A DNA stretch of 64,000 bases from Streptomyces roseoverticillatus. GTDB taxonomy: Bacteria > Actinomycetota > Actinomycetes > Streptomycetales > Streptomycetaceae. The stretch covers positions 1-64,000 of the forward strand of contig NZ_JOFL01000001.1 of assembly GCF_000719265.1 (NCBI RefSeq), in the 5' to 3' direction. Positions 6,340-14,683 of this stretch are shown piece by piece. Position 1 is the stretch's first letter. Each line of letters begins with the position of its first letter. The position numbers were made by a program, and so were the translations under genes. The notes under the pieces were generated by a model. It saw only the letters and a program-made list of their open reading frames with translations, did no database searches and had not been told where the DNA came from.

Positions 6340-8636
6340 ACGCCCCCTACGAAGCCCCGTCGGCCGCCGGCGAGCCGGCGCCGGCAGCGTCCGCCCCGCC
6401 GGGCCACGACGCGGGCCGTGCTCCGGGCGCGGATCCGGAACCGGGCCCGGCCGGCCCGGACTCCGCAACCGCCACCGGCCCCGAGCCCGACCCCGAGACG
6501 GAGCACGCCTGGGACTCCCGCCGCGACCTCTACCGCCACAGCCCGGGCATCATGCTCGGCCGCTCCGCGCAGCTCGGCGGCTCGCTGGTCGGCGGCGACC
6601 AGCACGGCGTGAGCGGCGGACAGGTCACCGGCGACGTCATCCTCGGCGGCAGCAAGGTCGAATACCGTCTCGGCGGGGACGAAGAGGAGCGGTCCGGCGA
6701 GATCCCCGCCGCGGAAGTCGAGGCCCTCGCACGGAACTTCGCCTTCCCCTCCTGCGGTGAAGACGGAGACGGCGCACCGGGCGACACTTGGGAGCCCGGC
6801 AGCCCCTTCGGCCTCGCGCTCACCCGGCTCAGGGAACACCGCGTCGCCGTCCTCTCCGGCCCCGCGACCACCGGGCGCCGCGCCGCGGCCCTCATGCTGC
6901 TGCGCGCCGTCGGCTCGACGGCCTACCGGGCCCTGGACCCCGCGCTCTCCCCCGGGCGCCTCGCCGGGGAAGTGCGCGACGGGTGCGGGCACCTCATCGA
7001 CGACTTCCCCACCAGCGCGGAACAGCCCCTGCGCGAGCACCACTTACGCGCCCTGAGCGAGAAGCTCGGCGCGGCCGGGAGCCACCTCGTGGTGGTGGTC
7101 GGGCCGCACCCCGTCGTCCACGGTGGCGCCGGGCCCGTCCCGTGGCGGCCGCCGGAGCCCGCGGCCCTGCTCCGCAGCCATCTGCGCCACAAGGACCTGG
7201 CCGGTCACAGCATCGGAACGCTCCTGGCCCTCCCCGAAGTACAGGCGGTCCTGGGACACCGGCGCCCCGTCGCCGACCTGGCCGCCTTCGCCGACCGCAT
7301 CGCCGCACACGCCCAGGGGATCCTTCCCCTCGCCGGCCTCGCCGCCTACGGCCACTACGCCGCCGAGCGGCAAGTCCGGACCTGGTTCGACGGCACGGAA
7401 CAGACCCTGCACGACAAGGCGTTCCTGATCGCGCTCGCCACCTTCAACGAGGCCCCGTACCCGCTCACCGCCGAGCTCAGCGACGTCCTCTTCGGCCTGC
7501 TGCAGCGCATCGAGAACCCCGGGGAGCCGGCCCGCATCCCCGTCTTCGGCACCTCCAGCGCCCAGCGCGTCGAACACGCACAGGCCGACCGTTACCTGGA
7601 GACCGAGGAGACCGAATGGGGGCCGGTGCTGCAGACGAAGGTGCAGTTCCGGGACCCGCTCACGGCCATCACCCTGCTCCGTGAGGTCTGGACCGGCCAC
7701 CCGTCGGCCCGCCCCGCCCTCGTGACCTGGCTGCGCCGCCTGGCGGACGACCCCCGCCCGGTCGTCCGCACCCGGGCCGCCTCCACCGCGGCGGTCCTGG
7801 CGCACGCCGACCTGCCGTCGACCATGGCCCTCCTCATCCGCCCGTGGGTCTTCGAAGCACGGCTGCGCGCGCGGCTGGCCGCCGCCAACGCGCTCGCCCT
7901 CGCCCACCACCTGGGCGCGCCCCACGTGCCGCGCATTCTGCGGGAGTGGTGCACGACCAACGACCACCGGCTGCGCCGGGCGGCCGTGCGGACGTACGCC
8001 CTCGTGGGGGACGCCTTCGCCGGGGAGGCCGTCGAGGCGCTCCTGGCGGCGGTGCGCGCCATGGAGGCGCGGGGCGGACCGGTCCGCACGTGGCCGGCCG
8101 AGCTCGACGAACTCGCCCAGTCCGCCGCCGCCGTGCTGCTCGCGGCAGGCCAGAACGCGGGCGCGTGGGAGGCCGGGGGCGCCGCGGCCGAGCTGTGGCC
8201 CGCCCTCGTGCCGCTGACCCGCGGCGGCCTCGCCCGGGACTTCGTCCTGCGCACGGTCGTCCACGCCTGCGGTCCCGTGGACGGCGCCGGCGGCCGCCCG
8301 CTCCTCCTCGACCTGTTCGGCCGTGCCGAGGCCACCGCCGGCACCCCCGGCGCGCTGCTCCGGCAGTCGCTCGCCGCCCTGTGGCGCATGGTCCTCAACG
8401 ACCCGCTGTACTCCGCGTCCGGCCTGGAGGCCATGCGCGGCTGGGTCCGGGCAGCGGGCAACGACCCGGACGCCGAACGGGTCCTCTCCGAGCTGCTCCC
8501 GCTGCTGGCCGTGTCCGTCGAGGACACGAAGCGGCTCGTCTACCTGCTGGAGAACCTGCGCGCCGGGGCGGACCCGGCTCCGCCCGCCGTCGCCCTCCGG
8601 CTGCGCGGGGAGCTGTCCCCGCCGCCCGCACCGTGA
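6336..8636 (+). CDS. STAND-like protein with degenerate P-loop and helical repeats
   Basis: 766 residues from a GTG overlapping the cyclase stop. Order: Pro/Ala-rich disordered head (1-60); the 24-residue Gly-rich module shared with the cyclase (82-105); a nucleotide-binding-like region whose P-loop position reads SGPATTGRR (about 174-182) and lacks the Lys-Ser/Thr of a working Walker A; HLIDDFP as a possible Walker B remnant; then alpha-helical, HEAT-like repeats from about 440 to the end (RPVVRTRAASTAAVLAHA, RRAAVRTYALVGDAF). This resembles the inactive STAND-type scaffolds of actinobacterial conflict systems; the name is an inference. Leu237 is a TTA codon (7044-7046), so translation should depend on the bldA tRNA. 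Confidence 0.7.
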   Translation: MNAPYEAPSAAGEPAPAASAPPGHDAGRAPGADPEPGPAGPDSATATGPEPDPETEHAWDSRRDLYRHSPGIMLGRSAQLGGSLVGGDQHGVSGGQVTGDVILGGSKVEYRLGGDEEERSGEIPAAEVEALARNFAFPSCGEDGDGAPGDTWEPGSPFGLALTRLREHRVAVLSGPATTGRRAAALMLLRAVGSTAYRALDPALSPGRLAGEVRDGCGHLIDDFPTSAEQPLREHHLRALSEKLGAAGSHLVVVVGPHPVVHGGAGPVPWRPPEPAALLRSHLRHKDLAGHSIGTLLALPEVQAVLGHRRPVADLAAFADRIAAHAQGILPLAGLAAYGHYAAERQVRTWFDGTEQTLHDKAFLIALATFNEAPYPLTAELSDVLFGLLQRIENPGEPARIPVFGTSSAQRVEHAQADRYLETEETEWGPVLQTKVQFRDPLTAITLLREVWTGHPSARPALVTWLRRLADDPRPVVRTRAASTAAVLAHADLPSTMALLIRPWVFEARLRARLAAANALALAHHLGAPHVPRILREWCTTNDHRLRRAAVRTYALVGDAFAGEAVEALLAAVRAMEARGGPVRTWPAELDELAQSAAAVLLAAGQNAGAWEAGGAAAELWPALVPLTRGGLARDFVLRTVVHACGPVDGAGGRPLLLDLFGRAEATAGTPGALLRQSLAALWRMVLNDPLYSASGLEAMRGWVRAAGNDPDAERVLSELLPLLAVSVEDTKRLVYLLENLRAGADPAPPAVALRLRGELSPPPAP
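6579..6650 (+). repeat. 72-bp module, copy 2 (in STAND-like gene)
   Basis: Residues 82-105 of the STAND-like protein repeat the cyclase tail, 71 of 72 bases identical to 6199-6270. Flanking sequence is unrelated, so the module itself is conserved or was copied. Confidence 0.95.
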
Positions 8637-8709
8637 CCGGCGCCGTGACCATCCGGCAGCCCCGCTCCACTCGTTCCCGCCTGCAACCGTCCCGAGGAGA
8701 AGCCGCACC

Positions 8710-9909
8710 ATGAGCCCGCAGCCCCAGTGGCAGCAGGACGCGAACCGCCACTCACAGCTCGTCGACCCCGTCGTCACCATCCAGGAGCTGTCGCGCTTCA
8801 AACCGCTGCGCACCACGCGCGTCGACTACGCCCTGGTCTTCACCACGGCCCAGGGCGGACTGGACACCTTCCTGCCTCCGAGCCGCCCGAGCCGCGCCGA
8901 AGTCGCCACCCGCCGGTGGACCACCGTGTACGAGGTGGACATGGGCCTGCACGACGCCGGCGCGGTCCTCTCGCTGCCCAGCAGCAACGACGCCTTCCTC
9001 TTCGAGGTGACCCTGACCTGCAGCTGGCAGGTGCTGGACCCCGCGGCGTTCGTCTCCAGCGGAGAGCGCAACGTGCCCGCCCTCGTGCAGCGGCGCGTCG
9101 ACGACGCCGTACGGCCCGTCCTGCGCGCGTACGCGATGGAGGACAGCGCGGCGGCGGACAAGGAGGCGCAGCAGGCCCTCGCCGCCGCCGGGCCGCTGGG
9201 CGCGGGCGCCGGGCTGCACGTGCGGTGCGGCATCCAGATCCGCCGGGACGAGGAGGCCCTGACGCACGCGCGGGAACTGCGCGACATCGAGTTCGCGCGG
9301 CAGAAGCTCGACCCCCAGCACGCCCTGCTGATGCGGGAGGACGAACTGGCGGCCGAGCGGGCGCTCGCCCAGGGACAGCACGAGCACCGGATCGAGCTGC
9401 AGCACCAGAACCTCGGGCACGAGCGGCAGCTGATCCGCGGGCAGCAGGAGCTGGAACTGCAGGAGATCGAGGCCCAGAAGATCCAGTACTACGCGTACTA
9501 CCTGGAGCGCGGCGGGCCCGCCGCCCTGGCCTTCCACCTCGCCCAGCACCCCGAGGACGCGCGCATGGTCCTGGAGAACCTCCGGGCGGACCAGACCCAC
9601 GCCATGCAGAACCAGCTGCAGGTCGCGCTGCAGGCGTTCGGCGGCGGACCGGGCCGACTGGAGGAGCACCAGCTGGACGAGCTGCGCAGGCAGACGATGA
9701 ACGCGGCGAGGGGGGCGCTCATGCCCGACGGCGCGCCCGCGGTCGAGGGGCCGGCGCGCGACGACGCGTCCGACGGCCACGGGTCCGCGGTGGAGGGCGA
9801 CGCCGTACCGCCGGCCGCACCGCCGCAGGAGCCCCGGGACGGGACGCCCCCGCAGGACGCGGGCCCCGTCTTCGGGTACCGTCCCCCGACGCCGCCTCCC
9901 GGCCGATGA
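8710..9909 (+). CDS. SPFH/band-7-like protein of the conflict operon
   Basis: 399 residues from the ATG at 8710 (CGAGGAGAAG upstream). Residues about 15-200 have a prohibitin/SPFH pattern (TTVYEVDMGLHD, FLFEVTLTCSWQVLDPAAFV, VQRRVDDAVRPVLRAYAMED), followed by a Glu/Gln/Arg-rich coiled coil (about 200-265) and a disordered acidic-proline tail. It has no membrane anchor, which is unusual for SPFH proteins, so it may assemble in the cytoplasm or on the partner membrane proteins. Its last codon overlaps the start of the next gene (ATGA), indicating coupled translation. Confidence 0.75.
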   Translation: MSPQPQWQQDANRHSQLVDPVVTIQELSRFKPLRTTRVDYALVFTTAQGGLDTFLPPSRPSRAEVATRRWTTVYEVDMGLHDAGAVLSLPSSNDAFLFEVTLTCSWQVLDPAAFVSSGERNVPALVQRRVDDAVRPVLRAYAMEDSAAADKEAQQALAAAGPLGAGAGLHVRCGIQIRRDEEALTHARELRDIEFARQKLDPQHALLMREDELAAERALAQGQHEHRIELQHQNLGHERQLIRGQQELELQEIEAQKIQYYAYYLERGGPAALAFHLAQHPEDARMVLENLRADQTHAMQNQLQVALQAFGGGPGRLEEHQLDELRRQTMNAARGALMPDGAPAVEGPARDDASDGHGSAVEGDAVPPAAPPQEPRDGTPPQDAGPVFGYRPPTPPPGR

Positions 9910-10430
9910 CGACCGGCGGGCCCGCGCCGACCGCCGCCGCACCGCGCACCGCCGAGCGGCTGCTCTCCGAACTGCGCCAGGAGGCGGCCCGAGCCGACAC
10001 CAAGGGCTCCGTCCTGGTGGCGGCGCAGGGCATGGCCGCCTCCGTGCTCGTCGGCGTGCTCGCCGTCCGGGGCTGGCAGCCGGCGTCCCTCTCGCTCCTC
10101 GGAGAGGTGCTGTGGTGGGCGGGCGCGGTGTGCTTCCTCGGCTCGCTGCTCTCCCTGCTGATGTCGGTGATCCCGCGCTACCGGACGCGCGGTTGGCGCC
10201 CCGGCCTGCCGATCACCCACTTCGCCGACATCCGCGGGGCCGCCCGCCGTGGACCGGAGGCGCTGGAAGAAGCACTACGGGAGACCGAGCGCGCTCCCAC
10301 GGCCGCGGTCCTCGCGGCGCTCACGGAGAACAGCCGGATCGTCGCCGGCAAGTACGGGTGGCTGCGCGCGGGCATGGCCGGTTTCACGACGGCGATGGTG
10401 CTGCTGCCGGGCGCGCTCCTCGTCGGCTGA
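9906..10430 (+). CDS. Pycsar-type transmembrane effector (DUF5706-like)
   Basis: 174 residues. An N-terminal amphipathic helix carries ERLLSELRQEAARADTKGS, matching the R-x-D-x-K signature region of PycTM/DUF5706 proteins, then hydrophobic segments at about 35-54 and 63-90, a soluble helix-rich part (100-145) and a last membrane helix (about 150-174). In Pycsar systems such proteins bind the cyclic nucleotide from a class III cyclase and damage the inner membrane; the cyclase at 5473 makes that pairing plausible here. Start ATG overlaps the upstream stop by four bases. Ligand and toxicity are inferred. Confidence 0.75.
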   Translation: MTTGGPAPTAAAPRTAERLLSELRQEAARADTKGSVLVAAQGMAASVLVGVLAVRGWQPASLSLLGEVLWWAGAVCFLGSLLSLLMSVIPRYRTRGWRPGLPITHFADIRGAARRGPEALEEALRETERAPTAAVLAALTENSRIVAGKYGWLRAGMAGFTTAMVLLPGALLVG

Positions 10431-10478
10431 CCCGCCGGCCACCTTCTTTTCGTACGACCAGTCAGGAGGCGCACAGCC

Positions 10479-12143
10479 ATGCCCGAACAGAACCGGCCCG
10501 GCACGCCCGAGGCACCACCGCCGACGGCTCCGTTACGGCAGGAGCCGCCGATGCCGCCGCCGTACCCGCAGGCACATGGGGCGGCGCCCCTGCCGGGGTA
10601 TCCGGGGGAGGAAGCGGCGCCGGGGTATCCGGGCGAGGACGCGCCTCCGGCCTACCCGGACCCGGCAGAACCTCCGGCGTACCCGGGCCAGGAGACAACG
10701 CCGCCGTACCGTCACCAGGCAGAGCCCCCGGCATACCCCGAGCAGACGCGCCCTCCGGCCTACCCGGGCCCGGCAGAACCCCCGGCGTACCCGGGCCGGG
10801 AATCGCTCCCGGCGTACCCGGGCCAAGCAGGACCCCCGGCCTGTCCGGGCGAGGAAGCGCCACCCCCGTACCCGCGGGAAGCAACGCCCCCGCCGTATCC
10901 GGGTCAGGAGACCCCACCCGCCTACCCGCAGGAAGCACCCGCGGCGTACCCGGGCGGCAGCGCACCGCCACCGGCGTACCCCGCCGATGCGGCCCCTCCC
11001 GCCTCCCCCGGGCCCGTTCCGCCTCCCCCGGCAGGGGACCTCGGGGTGCCGCCCCGGCCGGAGCTCCCGCCGTCCGTCGCCGTCAACGCCGTCGGCCATG
11101 ACGACTTGACGCTGCAGTCGGGGCGCAAGCACCTCAAGGCGTACCAGCGCGGAGTGGACGGCGCGGCCCTGTCCCAGCTGGTGGTGACGATTCCCACGGC
11201 GCTGATCAGTCTCGCCGTGGTCTCGTTCGCCTCCTCCCTGCTCAACCCCGTACTCGGCCTGGTGCTGCCCGTGGTGTGGCTGCTGTCCGGGCCCCTGGTC
11301 TTCCACCGCTCCGCCGAGGCGGCCATCGCCCGGTACGTGCTGCGCATGCGGCGCCCCACTCCCGCGGAAGCGGAACGGCTGAGCGCGGTGTGGGAGGAGG
11401 TGACGCGTCGTGCGGGGGTGAACCAGGGCACCTACGAGCTGTGGGTCCAGGAGCGTGCCGAGCTCAACGCGACGGCCGCGGCCGGCCACATCGTCGGTGT
11501 CACCCGGCACGCGCTGGAGCGGCTGCCGAACTCCCGGCTGGCGGCCGTCCTGGCCCACGAGCTGGGCCACCACGTGGGCGGGCACACGTGGGCGGGCATG
11601 CTCGCCGACTGGTACGCGCTGCCGGCCCGTACGGTGTGGCGGTTGATCACCACGGGCCTGCTTCTGCTCCTGGGCTCGAGGAACGTGGCGGGCATCGCCT
11701 GCGGGGGGTGTCTCTCCGTGACGTTCGTGTGGTTCGTGTACGTGCTGACGTTCACGGAGTCGATGTGGTGGCTCACCCTGCCGGTGGCGATCGGCCCGTT
11801 CCTCGTCGCCTGGCTGCACCGCCGGGCCGAGTGCCGGGCGGACGACTACGCGGCGGGGCTCGGGTTCGGCGACGAGCTGATGGCGGTGCTGGCCGAGGAG
11901 CACCAGGCGCGGACGATGCCGCCCGTGCCGGCCGCGCCGCCGGTGCCGCCGACGGCACCGGCACCGTACGGGACCTACGGGCCTCCCGCCCCGCCGGACG
12001 CTCCGCCGGCGCCCCCGCGGCCCGCCGAGGCCGAGCCAGCCGCCCACCCGGCAGTGCGCGGAGCCCACTCACGCTTCGAGGCCCGCCTGCAACACCTGCA
12101 ACGCAAGGCGTCCGCCCGCCACCGCCTCACCGGGCGGCCATAG
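10479..12143 (+). CDS. M48-family membrane metalloprotease with Pro/Tyr-rich repeat head
   Basis: 554 residues. Residues 1-180 are low-complexity repeats built on PPAYPG/YPGEE/YPGQE units. Two hydrophobic segments follow (about 225-275), then the zinc site HELGHH (about 361-366), further membrane helices (about 385-445) and the third-ligand motif RRAECRADDYA. So it is an HtpX-like integral protease with all ligands present, plus a second proline-rich tail. It ends the conflict operon, 48 bp after the membrane protein, with AGGAGG-type spacing. Codon 19 is TTA (10533-10535). It may release or degrade a membrane or scaffold partner on signalling; that is conjecture. Confidence 0.8.
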   Translation: MPEQNRPGTPEAPPPTAPLRQEPPMPPPYPQAHGAAPLPGYPGEEAAPGYPGEDAPPAYPDPAEPPAYPGQETTPPYRHQAEPPAYPEQTRPPAYPGPAEPPAYPGRESLPAYPGQAGPPACPGEEAPPPYPREATPPPYPGQETPPAYPQEAPAAYPGGSAPPPAYPADAAPPASPGPVPPPPAGDLGVPPRPELPPSVAVNAVGHDDLTLQSGRKHLKAYQRGVDGAALSQLVVTIPTALISLAVVSFASSLLNPVLGLVLPVVWLLSGPLVFHRSAEAAIARYVLRMRRPTPAEAERLSAVWEEVTRRAGVNQGTYELWVQERAELNATAAAGHIVGVTRHALERLPNSRLAAVLAHELGHHVGGHTWAGMLADWYALPARTVWRLITTGLLLLLGSRNVAGIACGGCLSVTFVWFVYVLTFTESMWWLTLPVAIGPFLVAWLHRRAECRADDYAAGLGFGDELMAVLAEEHQARTMPPVPAAPPVPPTAPAPYGTYGPPAPPDAPPAPPRPAEAEPAAHPAVRGAHSRFEARLQHLQRKASARHRLTGRP

Positions 12144-12264
12144 GGCCCGGAAGAAGACCGTGTGCCCCGGGGCCTGGAGGCCGGGCCGCGAGGGGCTGGG
12201 GCGGGGCGGGCATACTGGGGCGCGGATGCAGTGACCTGATCATGCAGAGAGCAAGGAGCACGAC

Positions 12265-12753
12265 GTGTCCGTCCACGAAGTGGAGATCGGCGCCCTCCAG
12301 GGCGGCCCCGCGAATCTCGCGCAGTACCGCGGCAAGGCCGTCCTGGTCGTCAACGTCGCCTCGAAGTGCGGCCTGACCCCGCAGTACGCGGCGCTGGAGA
12401 AGCTGCACGAGAACTACGCGCCGCGCGGCTTCACCGTGCTGGGCGTGCCGTGCAACCAGTTCATGGGGCAGGAGCCCGGCACCGCCGAGGAGATCGCCTC
12501 CTTCTGCTCGGCCACGTACGGCGTGACGTTCCCCATGACCGAGAAGACCGACGTCAACGGCGCGGACCGGCACCCCCTGTACGCCGCCCTCGTCGGCACG
12601 CCGGACGCCGAGGGGCACACCGGTGACATCCGCTGGAACTTCGAGAAGTTCCTCGTCGGCCGCGACGGGAGTGTCCTCGCCCGTTTCAGCCCGCAGACGG
12701 AGCCGGACGCCCCCGAGGTGCTGGCGGCCGTCGAGGCCGCTCTGCCCGCCTGA
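12265..12753 (+). CDS. Glutathione peroxidase family (thiol peroxidase)
   Basis: 162 residues from GTG 12265 with AAGGAG upstream. It has the thioredoxin-fold peroxidase motifs: peroxidatic Cys in NVASKCGLTPQY, the Gln of VPCNQFMGQEPG, and WNFEKFLV with the catalytic Trp-Asn. A second Cys in ASFCSATYG fits a thioredoxin-dependent mechanism, as usual in bacteria that lack glutathione. It reduces hydroperoxides in the cytoplasm. Monocistronic, closed by a strong hairpin just downstream. Confidence 0.92.
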   Translation: MSVHEVEIGALQGGPANLAQYRGKAVLVVNVASKCGLTPQYAALEKLHENYAPRGFTVLGVPCNQFMGQEPGTAEEIASFCSATYGVTFPMTEKTDVNGADRHPLYAALVGTPDAEGHTGDIRWNFEKFLVGRDGSVLARFSPQTEPDAPEVLAAVEAALPA

Positions 12754-12761
12754 CGGCCCCT

Positions 12762-12794
12762 CCTTGCCCGCCGCCCGGCCCGCGGCGGGCAAGG
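12762..12794. terminator. Bidirectional hairpin between convergent genes
   Basis: A perfect 13-bp stem (CCTTGCCCGCCGC paired with GCGGCGGGCAAGG) and a 7-nt loop fill the 46-bp gap between the peroxidase and aldo/keto reductase stops, so it can serve both. No T-tract, typical of actinomycetes. Confidence 0.8.
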
Positions 12795-12799
12795 GCGCG

Positions 12800-13855
12800 T
12801 CAGACCGCGCCGTCCGCGCGCCGCAGCGGGTGCGGGTTGAGCCGTGCGAAGCCTTCCTGGCGCTCGTACGGGAAGTAGGGGTACGGAGCCGCCTTCGCGC
12901 TCGCGGCGTCGAGCCGTGCCACCTGATCGGCGGTCAGGTTCCAGCCGAGCGCGCCGAGGTTCTGCCGCAGTTGTTCCTCGTTGCGGGCGCCGATGATGAC
13001 GGAGGAGACGGTCGGGCGCTGCAGCAGCCAGTTCAGGGCGATCTGCGGGATGGTCCTGCCGGTTTCGCCGGCGATCTCGTCGAGGGCGTCGACCACGCGG
13101 TAGAGGAGTTCGTCGTCCACGGGCGGGCCGTAGTCCGCGGTGGCGTGCAGGCGGCTGCCGGCCGGCAGCGGCTGGTCCCGGCGGATCTTGCCGGTGAGGC
13201 GTCCCCAGCCCAGGGGGCTCCAGACGACGGCTCCGACGCCCTGGTCGAGCCCGAGGGGCATGAGTTCCCACTCGTAGTCGCGGCCGATGAGGGAGTAGTA
13301 GACCTGGTGGGCGACGTAGCGCTGCCGGCCGTGCCGGTCGGCGGCGTCGAGCGACTTCATCAGCTGCCAGCCGGCGAAGTTGGAGACGCCGGTGTAGCGG
13401 AGCTTCCCGGCCCGTACCAGGTCGTCGAGGGTGGAGAGGACCTCCTCGACGGGGGTTGCCGCATCGAAGGCGTGGAGCTGGAAGAGGTCGATGTAGTCGG
13501 TGCCGAGGCGGCGCAGCGCGTCGTCGACGGTCTTGATCAGGCGTGAGCGGGAGGTCCCGGCGTCCGCCGGGCCGTCGCCCATCGGCAGTCCCGCCTTGGT
13601 GGAGAGGATCACCCGGTCGCGGCGGCCCTTGACGGCGGCGCCGAGCACCTCTTCGGAAGCTCCGGCGGAGTACACGTCGGCGGTGTCGAACATGTTGAGC
13701 CCCGCGTCGAGGCAGATGTCGATGAGGCGGCGCGCTTCGGCGGCGTCGGTGTCGCCCCAGGCGCCGAAGAGCTCGCCGCGCCCCCCGAAGGTCCCCGCGC
13801 CGAAGCTCAGTGCCGGAACCATCAGTCCTGAAGCGCCCAGTCGTCGGTATTCCAC
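12800..13855 (-). CDS. Aldo/keto reductase
   Basis: 351 residues from GTG 13855 (AAGGGAAC upstream; an earlier in-frame GTG at 13888 lies inside the operator). TIM-barrel AKR with the catalytic tetrad positions visible: D and Y in NMFDTADVYSAG, K in LSTKAGL, H in LFQLHAFD; C-terminal NADPH-site motif SSVIIGARNEEQL. The YRRLGASGLMVPALSFG start is typical of the family. It diverges from a TetR gene across two matching operators, so the TetR probably represses it and an aldehyde or ketone substrate may induce it. Confidence 0.9.
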   Translation of the reverse strand: MEYRRLGASGLMVPALSFGAGTFGGRGELFGAWGDTDAAEARRLIDICLDAGLNMFDTADVYSAGASEEVLGAAVKGRRDRVILSTKAGLPMGDGPADAGTSRSRLIKTVDDALRRLGTDYIDLFQLHAFDAATPVEEVLSTLDDLVRAGKLRYTGVSNFAGWQLMKSLDAADRHGRQRYVAHQVYYSLIGRDYEWELMPLGLDQGVGAVVWSPLGWGRLTGKIRRDQPLPAGSRLHATADYGPPVDDELLYRVVDALDEIAGETGRTIPQIALNWLLQRPTVSSVIIGARNEEQLRQNLGALGWNLTADQVARLDAASAKAAPYPYFPYERQEGFARLNPHPLRRADGAV

Positions 13856-13875
13856 AGCCGTTCCCTTCCCCTCAC

Positions 13876-13897
13876 TATCGGGACGCACATCCCGTTA
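13876..13897. promoter_or_regulatory. Operator 1 of the AKR/TetR pair
   Basis: Palindrome TAnCGGGA-N6-TCCCGnTA, just upstream of the reductase start. The same pattern recurs at 13929-13950, and both lie between two divergent genes, one of them a TetR, so they are strong operator candidates. Confidence 0.6.
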
Positions 13898-13928
13898 AGA
13901 TGGGTCCACCGTAACAGAGCTCAGCCGC

Positions 13929-13950
13929 TAATGGAATGGGAGTCCCGTTA
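13929..13950. promoter_or_regulatory. Operator 2 overlapping the tetR start
   Basis: A second copy of the 22-bp pattern with a weaker left half (TAnTGGAA-N6-TCCCGnTA), spaced 53 bp from the first and ending on the A of the tetR ATG, which would suit autoregulation. Confidence 0.55.
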
Positions 13951-14570
13951 TGACATCCAGGAGTGCGGACCCCGGCACCCTGCGCCCGGGCGGGCGCACC
14001 GCGCGCGTGCGGGCCGCCGTCCTGCAGGCCGCCGGAGACGCGCTGGCCGAGGGCGGGCTCGCCGGTCTCGACCTCGCCGACGTGGCCCGCCGCGCGGAAG
14101 TCGGCCGGACGACCGTCTACCGCCGCTGGGGAACGCCCGCCAACCTCGTCGCCGACCTGCTCGCGGACATGGCCGAGCAGTCGCTCCCGCGCACCGAGAC
14201 GGGCACGCTGCTGGGCGACCTGCGCGCCAACGCCCGCCTCGTGCAGCGCACGCTGGCCGACCCCCGGCAGGGGGCGCTGTTCAAGGCGGTGATCGCCGCG
14301 GCGACCTGTGACGACCAGGCGGCCGCGGCCCTGCACCGCTTCTACGACACCCGGGTCACGGAGTGGGAGCCCTGCGCACGGCAGGCCGTCGAACGGGGCG
14401 AGCTGCCCGCGGGGACCGACACCCGGGAGGTCGTCCGCGCCGTCTCCGCCCCCCTCTACTACCGTCTGCTCACCACCGGCGAACCGCTCGACGAGGCGGC
14501 GGCGGAGCGTGCGGCGGCGGCCGCGGCGGCAGCCGCGCAGGCGGGGGCCTTCGTCAGCGAAGCCGCCTGA
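13950..14570 (+). CDS. TetR-family repressor, divergent from aldo/keto reductase
   Basis: 206 residues. The N-terminal helix-turn-helix reads LAGLDLADVARRAEVGRTTVYRRWGTP (about 38-64), the standard TetR pattern. The ligand-binding part includes a C-terminal alanine-rich helix typical of TetR_C_11-like domains and ends QAGAFVSEAA. No ribosome binding site stands out: the operator runs to the ATG, so the transcript may be short-leadered or leaderless. Confidence 0.88.
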   Translation: MTSRSADPGTLRPGGRTARVRAAVLQAAGDALAEGGLAGLDLADVARRAEVGRTTVYRRWGTPANLVADLLADMAEQSLPRTETGTLLGDLRANARLVQRTLADPRQGALFKAVIAAATCDDQAAAALHRFYDTRVTEWEPCARQAVERGELPAGTDTREVVRAVSAPLYYRLLTTGEPLDEAAAERAAAAAAAAAQAGAFVSEAA

Positions 14571-14683
14571 AGCGAAGCACCCTGAACGGCGCGGACGCTG
14601 CGCGCGGCACCGCGACGGCGCCCGGCTGGTCGTGACGCCCGTGCAGAGAGAGGCTGGAGAGGGGCGGAAGAGGGTGAATCGCG

